Below are positions 37,669 to 45,801 of a DNA stretch of 64,000 nt, one piece after another. Made by a program: the position numbers and the translations under genes. This stretch comes from Microcoleus vaginatus WJT46-NPBG5 (GTDB taxonomy: Bacteria; Cyanobacteriota; Cyanobacteriia; Cyanobacteriales; Oscillatoriaceae), in NCBI GenBank assembly GCA_019359355.1, contig JAHHHM010000017.1, positions 62,001 to 126,000 of the forward strand, read 5' to 3'. The notes beneath the pieces were generated by a model. That model was not told the origin of the DNA and did no database searches. It was given only the letters and a program-made list of their open reading frames with translations. Position 1 is the first letter of the stretch. Each line of letters opens with the position of its first letter.

Positions 37669-40600
37669 CTAAGCCAGCGGAATCCCAGATAACAGCAATG
37701 CCTTTGCCGCTTCACTATCCACCGGCCTAGAAAAAAAGTATCCTTGGGCGTATTCGCATTGCAGAGTTTGCAGTTGAGCCAGTTGTTGGGCTGTTTCTAC
37801 CCCCTCAGCAATCGCATCCATGCCCAGCGAGTGCGCCAAAGTAATAATCGTCTGAACGATCTCACAATGCTCCCCATTCGCTGCGATCTCGTTGACAAAC
37901 GAGCGATCAATCTTCAACGTATCAATTGGCAACTGATGCAGACGCGCCAAAGAAGAGTAGCCGGTGCCAAAGTCATCAATTGACAGTTGAATTCCCAAAG
38001 CTTTGAGTTGATCTAGCATTGCCAGTTCAGCGGTGGTATTTCTCATGATCGCACTTTCAGTCAGCTCTAGCTTCAAATTGCACCCATCAACGCCGCTGTG
38101 CCGCAAAATCGAGTCCAGCCGCTCAATCATCCCCAATTGCCCCAACTGGATCACCGACAAATTCACACTCATCGTCAGCGGCATTGACTGGGGTAATTCC
38201 TGCTGCCAGACGCCCAGTTGCCGGCAGGCTTCTAGCAGTACCCATCGATCAATCAGGCCAATCAGTCCAGTTTCTTCTGCTAGGGGAATAAACGTAGCGG
38301 GCGAAATCATGCCGCGTTTGGGGTGAAACCACCTTACCAGCGCCTCAAAACCCGTAATCTTGCCGGTGGAGAGGGAAATGATGGGCTGATAGTAGACCCG
38401 CAGTTGCCGGCGTTCAATGGCGCGTTGCAAATCTGCCTCTAAGAGCAAGCGTTCTACGGCTGTGGCTTGCATAGCGGGGTCGAAGACGACATAATGCGCC
38501 TGATTCTGCATTTTGGCTTGGTGCATGGCGGTGTCGGCGTTGCGTAGCACCTCCTCTGGCCGGTTATAATCGGCTTTGCTCACCGCCACACCAATACTGG
38601 TGGTTGTGTACACCTCATGCCCATCAACGTCAAACGGCAAACTTAGCTGATGATAAATCTTTTCAGCCATGCGTGTGGCATCGTTGACGTCTTGAATATT
38701 TTCCAGCAAAATGGCAAATTCATCTGTTCCCAGTCGCGCCATCATATCTGTGGGGGACAGGCAAGTTTTCAGCCGGCGAGACACTATAATCAGTAACTGT
38801 TCAGCAACTTTGTGTCCCAGGCTGTATTTAACAAACTTAAAGCGATTCAAGTCTAAATACAGCACTGCAAAAAAGCCGGGATCACCGTCGCTTCTTTTTC
38901 CAACCAACTGTTCCAAACGCTGCAAAAATAAAGTTCGGTTCGGTAACCTTGTTAGTGAATCGTAAAACGCATAGTGCCGCAGTTCTTCCTCCGCCTGCAC
39001 GCGGTTGGTCACATCTATGCCAATGGCCCACGTTGCCCAACCAGGAACCGGGAATTGCTGGGAAATGTTATACCAAGCAACTGTCTTGACACTGCCGTCT
39101 TTGCAATGAAGTTGCCATTCCCAATCTCGGCAATTGTTCCAGTGAATGTTTCGCTGGCTCAGCATCTGTTTGCGATAAGCTGCATCCGGAATGAGCAGTT
39201 CCATCGCTTGGGAATTCCCCACCATTTCCTGCGCCCCAAAGCCGGTGACTCTCTCGCACTCTTGGTTCCAAACAATGACGTTTTTTTCTGCGTCTAAGGC
39301 GCACATCATCACCGGCATATTCTCAATCACACTCCGCAAGCGCTCTTGCAGTTGTTTGGTTTGTTCATACAACTGAGCGTTGGAAATCGCCATCGCGCAA
39401 CGTTCGCCGGTGACTTCTAGCAAATGAGTCTCACGCTCGTTGTAGGGATGAATTTTCAACCAATCTACATGAAGAACGCCCACCAGAGTGTTGTTTCGCT
39501 TCAATGGGACGCCTAACATGGTGCGAATGCCCCTGTCTTTGAGAAACTGACTGCTTACACGGGGTTCTGTTTGTGCGTCTTCTATATAAAGCGGTTGCAT
39601 GGTTGCGGCAATTGTGCCGGCAAACCCCTCTCCGATGGCAACACTGAAGCCGGCGCTGACTTCCTCTTCAATTCCGATGCTGGCGCGGACGTAAAGGTGA
39701 TCATTTTCTTTTAACAGAAAGACGGCTGTATCAGCCTGCATCACCTCCACAATGCGCCTGAGCAGCACCTCTAGCAGTTCTTCAAGATTCAAGGTGCTGA
39801 TCCCATTGGCGGTGACAGCGCTCAGAGCGGCTAATTCTTGGGTTTCTCGTTGGAGTTGCGCGATTAACTGTTCCTGCTGCCGCTCTAGACGCTTGCGAGC
39901 TGTGATATCAGTAATCATACTGATCGCTCCAATAAAATTATCCGTGGTATCACGTAGGGGTGACATCAAGATACTGATGTCAATATCCGTACCATCTTGC
40001 CGGCTCCACTGTGTTTCTAGCCCCGTAAATGTCCCTCCGTCCCTCAAAATATTAACAAATTCTTGGACTTCCCTAGGCTTGTCTTCGGCAACCCTACCGA
40101 GAAACTGTCCCTTCACTTGTTCTTCACTCCAGCCAAACATTTTTTCGGCAGCCGGATTCCACAGTTGAACATTACCATTGCCATCGATCATATTAATCGC
40201 AACGGGCGCGGATTGAATTAATGTCTGTAGAGTTTGTTCAGTTCGTTGTAAAGTCTCTTCTAATTGTTTGCGCTCAGTAATGTCTTGCCAGATGCCAATC
40301 ACACCGATTTCGTTTCCTTGCCGGTTGCAATAAACCTTTTTTCTGACCAAATAAGTTTGGCGACTGCCATTTACGGTGATCGTTTCTTCGCTCGTTTGAG
40401 TTTGACCGGCACTGATGATGTTGCGTTCAATCTCTTGATTTTTCTCAGCGATTGTCGGCGAAAGTAGCTTTGTGTCATCTTGCCCAATAATTTTCTCTGC
40501 CGGTTTTCCCAAAATGCCGGCGGCAGCAGTGTTAATCATGGCATAGTGTCCTTGCAGGTTTTTCACGAAGATGGCATCTGTTGAGCCTTCCACGAGCGCA

Positions 40601-40857
40601 TCTAAAAGACTTTTGTTTTCTTCCATTAATCGCCAACTTTGACGCATTAAGAGGTAAAGAAGTCCACTGCTGAACGGGATAAATGCCCAGTCTTTAACCG
40701 TTTGCAAATGTGTGGCTGTCGTTAAGTCTTTTGTTAAAAGCTTCAGCAGCAGCTCGGAAAAAAGCAGCCAAACACTACTTAAGAAGGTGTAGCTTAATAC
40801 TATGTGAGCCAAATGTTGTGGGGGGGTGCGTTCGCGTTTCATAATTGATCCATCCAA
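37669..40857 (-). CDS. PAS-GAF-PAS-GGDEF-EAL sensor, probable c-di-GMP phosphodiesterase
   Basis: A 1062-residue signalling protein. There are two N-terminal membrane helices, PAS/PAC domains (about 85-200 and 205-330), GAF (about 345-495), a further PAS (about 505-630), then GGDEF and EAL. The GGDEF signature is GTDEF (RLGTDEFAILLEN), so diguanylate cyclase activity is doubtful. The EAL domain keeps FEALVRW, LTESAIM, DDFGTGYSSLARL, LKIDRSFV and EGVET, so c-di-GMP hydrolysis is likely. GAF could bind a chromophore, but the usual bilin Cys is not obvious. It is probably a membrane receptor lowering c-di-GMP. Confidence 0.88.
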   Translation of the reverse strand: MDGSIMKRERTPPQHLAHIVLSYTFLSSVWLLFSELLLKLLTKDLTTATHLQTVKDWAFIPFSSGLLYLLMRQSWRLMEENKSLLDALVEGSTDAIFVKNLQGHYAMINTAAAGILGKPAEKIIGQDDTKLLSPTIAEKNQEIERNIISAGQTQTSEETITVNGSRQTYLVRKKVYCNRQGNEIGVIGIWQDITERKQLEETLQRTEQTLQTLIQSAPVAINMIDGNGNVQLWNPAAEKMFGWSEEQVKGQFLGRVAEDKPREVQEFVNILRDGGTFTGLETQWSRQDGTDIDISILMSPLRDTTDNFIGAISMITDITARKRLERQQEQLIAQLQRETQELAALSAVTANGISTLNLEELLEVLLRRIVEVMQADTAVFLLKENDHLYVRASIGIEEEVSAGFSVAIGEGFAGTIAATMQPLYIEDAQTEPRVSSQFLKDRGIRTMLGVPLKRNNTLVGVLHVDWLKIHPYNERETHLLEVTGERCAMAISNAQLYEQTKQLQERLRSVIENMPVMMCALDAEKNVIVWNQECERVTGFGAQEMVGNSQAMELLIPDAAYRKQMLSQRNIHWNNCRDWEWQLHCKDGSVKTVAWYNISQQFPVPGWATWAIGIDVTNRVQAEEELRHYAFYDSLTRLPNRTLFLQRLEQLVGKRSDGDPGFFAVLYLDLNRFKFVKYSLGHKVAEQLLIIVSRRLKTCLSPTDMMARLGTDEFAILLENIQDVNDATRMAEKIYHQLSLPFDVDGHEVYTTTSIGVAVSKADYNRPEEVLRNADTAMHQAKMQNQAHYVVFDPAMQATAVERLLLEADLQRAIERRQLRVYYQPIISLSTGKITGFEALVRWFHPKRGMISPATFIPLAEETGLIGLIDRWVLLEACRQLGVWQQELPQSMPLTMSVNLSVIQLGQLGMIERLDSILRHSGVDGCNLKLELTESAIMRNTTAELAMLDQLKALGIQLSIDDFGTGYSSLARLHQLPIDTLKIDRSFVNEIAANGEHCEIVQTIITLAHSLGMDAIAEGVETAQQLAQLQTLQCEYAQGYFFSRPVDSEAAKALLLSGIPLA

Positions 40858-41122
40858 TTCGCGTCGCCTTTTTCTATCTGCCGTTTGCTATTTATTTTGT
40901 CTCAGAATTTCTATGATTTCTGCTACCAACTACTTGACAAAACTCAATACTTCTTTAGCTACTTTACTATAATTTATACAGATTTATCCGAAATTTTATT
41001 AGTCAATAAAAGTACGAATAGCCACCATTTTTCATAAAAAAATGGCAGACACGATTTTTATTTTGAGAGCTTGTATTTTGGGGTGGGGCCTTGAGAAATC
41101 GCAAACTTAAGTAAAGTGTAGC

Positions 41123-41209
41123 TTATCCTCGCGTGCCGAAGAAAATTGCCGCCAGAATAATTAAGCCCAAAAATGCCCCCGGTACCCATAAATCAATTAA
41201 ATCAACCAT
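41123..41209 (-). CDS. 28-residue single-membrane-helix mini-protein (candidate)
   Basis: ATG to TAA encodes 28 residues: a short amphipathic start (MVDLIDLWVPG), a membrane helix (AFLGLIILAAIFFG) and a basic end (TRG). Size and layout resemble the small subunits of photosynthetic or respiratory complexes (Psb, Pet, Ndh types), but I could not match it to one. There is no strong ribosome site. The rest of 40858-41426 is AT-rich and otherwise empty. Confidence 0.4.
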   Translation of the reverse strand: MVDLIDLWVPGAFLGLIILAAIFFGTRG

Positions 41210-41426
41210 TTCATTGATTTTGCTCTGAATAAAGGTTTTTACTTTTAAAATTTAATTTTATATTTACAATTTGTCAACAATAATTTATAAAAAATGGAAT
41301 TAAAAGCTACAATACAAATGAGAAATATTACTTATTAACTGGTTGCAAAGAGCTGAAATCCTCTCATATTATGGGTTTGAGCTGTAAAAACTCTATTCAA
41401 AATTACAACGGTATAATCCCAAACCA

Positions 41427-43958
41427 ATGATGACACATCCAGACGCGGTGACATGGTTGCAAGAACGAACGGCGCTCAGCATTTTATCGGCACCGGCTTT
41501 AAGCGCGATCTCGCAAGTTATTGAAGAAAAAATCGTGCCGGCGAATGAACGTTTTGTAATCGAGGATACACTGCCGGCAGGACTGTATATTCTCAAACAA
41601 GGACGCTTAGAAGCTAACCGCAACAATCAAATCGGCCAAGTTTGGGCCTTAAGTTTATTACCGGGAGCCACGCTTCACTTACAGGAATTGCTCTTAGATC
41701 AGCCGGCGCAACGAACGGTTGTGACACTGAGTGAATGCAAATTATGGTTTGTTCCTGCCGGCCCATTTCGGGAATTAATGACTCAATACCCGGAAATTAC
41801 CCAAGCATTTTCCCAACAGTTGGCACAAGAACTCGCCCAGTTGTCGTCCCAGTTGAACTACGAACAAGAGCGTCAAACCGCCTTACGTCCCTATCTTGTC
41901 CCCAAGGCAAAACGCGGCGTTGTCGGCAAAAGCCGCTACGCAATGCGTCTGAGACAGCAGATTAAACAAGCAACTGAAGATCGCCGTTCAGTGGTGATTT
42001 TTGGGGAACCGGGACTGGAAAAAGATAATATCGCGGCGCTGATTCATTTTGGTTCCGCGTGCCGGCGTGAACCGATGATTAAAGTCAACTGCGGCGTACT
42101 GCAAACCAGCGGTGCGGAATTATTTGGACGTGCCGGCGGTAAACCCGGACTGCTGGAATGGCTGGCAGAAGGCACTTTATTGTTCAATAACATCCAAGAA
42201 CTGCCCCCAGAATTGCTGCCTAAGCTCAAGGAATTATTAGAAACCGGCACTTACAAATTAGTTGGAGGAGAATCTCAGTTAGCACTTAATTTTCGGGCGC
42301 GGATTATTATGATTTCTGAGAAAAACTTGCCCGATATTGAGCGCTTAGCCGGCCATTTAATTAAAGTTCCACCTCTGCGGGTGCGTAAAGCGGATATTAG
42401 CGCCCAAGTAGACTATTATATAAGCCTTTTTTGTCAGAAAAAACACATTTCCAAACCGCAATTAACCCCTGAAGCCTTGCGCCGGCTACAAGCGTATGAC
42501 TTTCCTAGCAACTTGAGAGAGTTAGAAAATCTTGTGGAACGGGCGCTGGTTCAGTCTGGTGGCGCGAAAGAACTCACGGAAGAAATTGTGTGGCCGGCAC
42601 AAACGAAGAAAAAGCAATTTCGCGTCAACCTATTAAATGCCTATCCCCGCCTGCGCCATTTTTTACGAAGTCCTTGGTGGCCAGACCGGCTTAACAATTG
42701 GGTTATCTTGCCGGCGTATACTTTGGTCGTCGCCGTTTTATTTTTCGGCCCACAAAATCGTGCCCAAAATTTTGGTTTAAATTTGTTTTGGGCGTGGTGG
42801 TGGCCTTTAATTTTACTGGGATTTCCCTTTGTAGGTCGGCTGTGGTGTGCGGTTTGCCCGTTTATGATTTATGGGGAAATCACGCAAAAGCTTTCCTTGT
42901 GGCTGTTTCCCCGCCAACTCAAAACCTGGCCACGACACGAAGCAGAGATGTGGGGTGGATGGTTTTTATTCAGCTTATTCGCCTTAATTTTCCTGTGGGA
43001 AGAACTGTGGGATTTAGAAAATACTGCTTATCTTTCCGCCTGCTTGCTGTTATTAATTACTGCCGGCGCAATGATCTTTTCAGCCATTTTCGAGCGCCGA
43101 TTTTGGTGCCGGTATCTCTGCCCAATCGGGGGAATGAACGGTTTATTTGCCAAACTATCGATGACTGAACTCAGAGCGCAGCAAGGTACTTGTTCTGCTG
43201 AATGTACAACTTATCAGTGTTATAAAGGCGGGCCGCAAAAAGGAGAAGGTTTAGAAACCGGCGGCTGCCCGTTATACTCACACCCAGCCCAGCTAGAAGA
43301 TAATCGGGATTGTGTGTTATGTATGACCTGTCTTAAAGCCTGTCCCCACCGTTCTGTAGAGTTTAATTTGCGTCCGCCAGGAATTGAATTATGGACAACT
43401 CATACACCGCGTATTTATGAAGTGGCGTTGTTAATGTTGCTCTTGGGCGGCGTCTTTCTGCATCGACTGCCGGAGTTACAATCTTGGCTGAATTTATCGC
43501 TAAATGACAGTAATTTTTGGGTGCATTTAGGATTATCAGTTGCAGCTTTAACATTGCCTGCCGGCATCCCATTTCTTGCTTATGGCTTGGTGCAGCTCAT
43601 TCATCTTTTCTTCCCAAAAAATCCCAAACCCAAGCCATTTGTCGAGCTAGCTTATGGATATTTACCCCTCGTATTGGGGGCGAATTTAGCTCATTATTTG
43701 CGCCTGGGGTTAGGAGAAGCCGGACGCATTCTGCCGGTGGGTTTTGCAACCTTTGGCTTAAATACGCAAGGGGTGCCGGTGGTGGTTGCACACCCGGCAG
43801 TGATTGCATTTTTGCAGGGAACAACCCTAGTAGCCGCAGTGGTGCTAAGCATCGTGTTAACACAAAAAATCGCTCGGCAGCCGGTGCGAGCGATTTTTCC
43901 CCAACATATCGCAGCCGTAGTTTTAGCTGCCGGTTTATGGGCGCTGATTGTCAGTTAA
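41427..43958 (+). CDS. CRP-like / degenerate sigma-54-type AAA+ / 4Fe-4S membrane protein fusion
   Basis: An 843-residue protein with three parts. Residues 1-130 resemble a cyclic-nucleotide-binding domain (LPAGLYILKQGRLEANRNNQ). Residues ~165-390 are a sigma-54-activator-type AAA+ domain lacking key residues: Walker A is GEPGLEKD (193-200, no Ser/Thr), Walker B is TLLFNNI in place of LFLDE, and the GAFTGA loop is absent. Residues ~415-843 have several membrane helices with NapH/CcoG-like cysteine motifs (CAVCPF, CRYLCP) and a ferredoxin cluster CVLCMTCLKACP. It is probably a membrane redox protein with a sensory N-terminus, not a transcription activator. It stands as a single gene; the convergent pentapeptide gene begins 40 bases away. 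Confidence 0.82.
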   Translation: MMTHPDAVTWLQERTALSILSAPALSAISQVIEEKIVPANERFVIEDTLPAGLYILKQGRLEANRNNQIGQVWALSLLPGATLHLQELLLDQPAQRTVVTLSECKLWFVPAGPFRELMTQYPEITQAFSQQLAQELAQLSSQLNYEQERQTALRPYLVPKAKRGVVGKSRYAMRLRQQIKQATEDRRSVVIFGEPGLEKDNIAALIHFGSACRREPMIKVNCGVLQTSGAELFGRAGGKPGLLEWLAEGTLLFNNIQELPPELLPKLKELLETGTYKLVGGESQLALNFRARIIMISEKNLPDIERLAGHLIKVPPLRVRKADISAQVDYYISLFCQKKHISKPQLTPEALRRLQAYDFPSNLRELENLVERALVQSGGAKELTEEIVWPAQTKKKQFRVNLLNAYPRLRHFLRSPWWPDRLNNWVILPAYTLVVAVLFFGPQNRAQNFGLNLFWAWWWPLILLGFPFVGRLWCAVCPFMIYGEITQKLSLWLFPRQLKTWPRHEAEMWGGWFLFSLFALIFLWEELWDLENTAYLSACLLLLITAGAMIFSAIFERRFWCRYLCPIGGMNGLFAKLSMTELRAQQGTCSAECTTYQCYKGGPQKGEGLETGGCPLYSHPAQLEDNRDCVLCMTCLKACPHRSVEFNLRPPGIELWTTHTPRIYEVALLMLLLGGVFLHRLPELQSWLNLSLNDSNFWVHLGLSVAALTLPAGIPFLAYGLVQLIHLFFPKNPKPKPFVELAYGYLPLVLGANLAHYLRLGLGEAGRILPVGFATFGLNTQGVPVVVAHPAVIAFLQGTTLVAAVVLSIVLTQKIARQPVRAIFPQHIAAVVLAAGLWALIVS

Positions 43959-43998
43959 CCATTCGTTTTGAGTTTCTAGGGGCGATGCGACGACAAAC

Positions 43999-44766
43999 TT
44001 AGAAGAGAACACGCAGCAGAAGTCCGCCAAGGACATTCAGCAAATTGCCACTACTCGCGCCACCTTCGCCTCTAGCTCTCTTTTGATAAACTTCAATCTG
44101 TTTAATCAATAGCTGAGAGGTTTGGTAGCCATTGGGATCACCTTGGGCTGAATAAAGCGTTTCTGCTTGTTGGGCATCTTGAAGCCCCCCAGTATAGTTT
44201 CCCATTTCTGCCTTCGCCGCTGCGCGACCCAGGAAAGCGGGAGCAAAGTCCGGTTTAATCGTTAGTGCTTGATTGAAATAGTCAATTGCACCCGGATAAT
44301 TTTTCCGCTGCCCTTCCTCCATTGCCCACTGATATAGGTTCTCCAACCTGCCGACGTATTCACCCAGCCCAATCGTACCCTTTACGTTCGCACCGGCTAG
44401 ATTCACGCCGGTTAAATCCGCACCGGCAAGGTTCGCATCTCTCAAATCCGCGCCGGCCAAATTTGCCCCTTTCAAGTTTGCCTGTCCCAAATTCGCACCA
44501 AACAAACCTGCACTGCTCAAATCAGCCCCACTTAAATTGGCACGCGTCAGATCCGCGCGGCTGAGATTCGCCCGATTCAAATTAGCACCCCCAAGATTGG
44601 CACCCGCAAGGTTAGCAAGAACCAAGCCAGCGCCGCTGAGTTCGCACTTGGGACATTGTTTAGAGGCAAGTAGCTGTCTGGTTTGTTCTAAGTTTTCGGA
44701 TCGGGCAGCAGTGGCGAGACTTAAAACAGAGAGTAGTGCTGCGGTGGCGAGTGTTCTTGAGATCAT
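43999..44766 (-). CDS. Secreted pentapeptide-repeat protein with TPR-like C-terminus
   Basis: About 255 residues from ATG 44766. A signal peptide (TLATAALLSVLSLATAARSE) is followed by a short helix with the Cys pair KQCPKCELSGAGL. About 20 A(D/N)LxX pentapeptide repeats then build a right-handed quadrilateral beta-helix. A TPR-like stretch (GAIDYFNQALTIKPDFAPAF) and a final hydrophobic segment complete it. The KQCxKCxLS start is shared with the protein at 56374-56901. The function is unknown; a periplasmic location is inferred from the signal peptide. Confidence 0.78.
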   Translation of the reverse strand: MISRTLATAALLSVLSLATAARSENLEQTRQLLASKQCPKCELSGAGLVLANLAGANLGGANLNRANLSRADLTRANLSGADLSSAGLFGANLGQANLKGANLAGADLRDANLAGADLTGVNLAGANVKGTIGLGEYVGRLENLYQWAMEEGQRKNYPGAIDYFNQALTIKPDFAPAFLGRAAAKAEMGNYTGGLQDAQQAETLYSAQGDPNGYQTSQLLIKQIEVYQKRARGEGGASSGNLLNVLGGLLLRVLF

Positions 44767-44871
44767 GGTGGGGTCATAGCAGAGCATCCAGACAGTCAAT
44801 CAATCAGGCTACCGGGATTTTTGCACAGCCCCTGGGGGGCTATCCGTGGCCATCCAGTTTATCTTAAGACG

Positions 44872-45465
44872 TTAGCGGCCCTGGGGCTGCGGCTTTTGCA
44901 GCTCAGTGAGCCGGTTCATCGCGTCTTCATAATCCTGGGTTTTTCCTTGTTTTTTGTAAAGGTCTGCAGCTTTCTGAAAATCGGTTAAGGCACTTTGGGG
45001 ATTTCCTAAAGCAGAGTTTGCTAATCCCCGGTTGTAATAAGCATTTGCATTATCAACATCAATCTGCAAAGCCCGATCGTAATCTTGAATCGCCTTTTGA
45101 TACTCTTTGAGTTCAGCGTAGACAGTGCCCCGGTTATTGTAAGCGTAGGTATTCTCAGGAGCTAAACGGATGGCTTCGCTGTAATCCTCAAGCGCTTTAT
45201 CATTTTCTTCCAGTAGATCCTGGGCTAGCCCTCGATAATAGAAGGTTTCAGCATTATTCGGCTTGATCTCTAGACTTTTAGAAAAGTCATCTATCGCGCC
45301 TTTAAAGTCTCCTTTCTCCATCTTTTCCAGCCCTTGGCTGAATAAATCTTCAGCATTTTGAGTGATGAGGATGGGTCGCGGAGTTTGCGCCTGAACTGAA
45401 ATCGCTCCTCCACCGAGTACAGCGGCCAGTCCCAAGATAGCAACAGTTTTGTGAATGTGGTTCAT
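44872..45465 (-). CDS. Secreted TPR protein
   Basis: The 197-residue protein has a signal peptide (VAILGLAAVLGGGAISVQAQ) followed by four tetratricopeptide repeats (GDFKGAIDDFSKSLEIKPNN, NDKALEDYSEAIRLAPENTY, YQKAIQDYDRALQIDVDNAN, PQSALTDFQKAADLYKKQGK). It is probably a periplasmic protein-interaction module. The 336 bases between it and the NACHT gene are not coding as far as I can see. Confidence 0.82.
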   Translation of the reverse strand: MNHIHKTVAILGLAAVLGGGAISVQAQTPRPILITQNAEDLFSQGLEKMEKGDFKGAIDDFSKSLEIKPNNAETFYYRGLAQDLLEENDKALEDYSEAIRLAPENTYAYNNRGTVYAELKEYQKAIQDYDRALQIDVDNANAYYNRGLANSALGNPQSALTDFQKAADLYKKQGKTQDYEDAMNRLTELQKPQPQGR

Positions 45466-45801
45466 AAGTTTACCTTAAACGTGGCAATCTAGCAGGGTCA
45501 TTTTTCAGACTAACTATAATGGTCGCCATCCTCAGGGATCTAGTTCCTTTCAAAGCCAGAGAATTAAGCGCCATACTCAGAAATCGAGTGTCTAAATGTT
45601 AGCTGGTGAGCGCTGGATCTTCCCTATAATAGTGTGCGTTTGTTTTCCATGAGGTGGGCCGGCAACTGTTCATCAAGTTATTTCAATTTCTTATACAAAC
45701 TCATCACCTTGGCCGCCTGAACTAGCAGTTTATCCTAACACAAACGTAAGTTGCGCGAAGCCAGAGTCCAGAAGACAACTGGATTAGCGCCCTTGAGGCG
45801 G

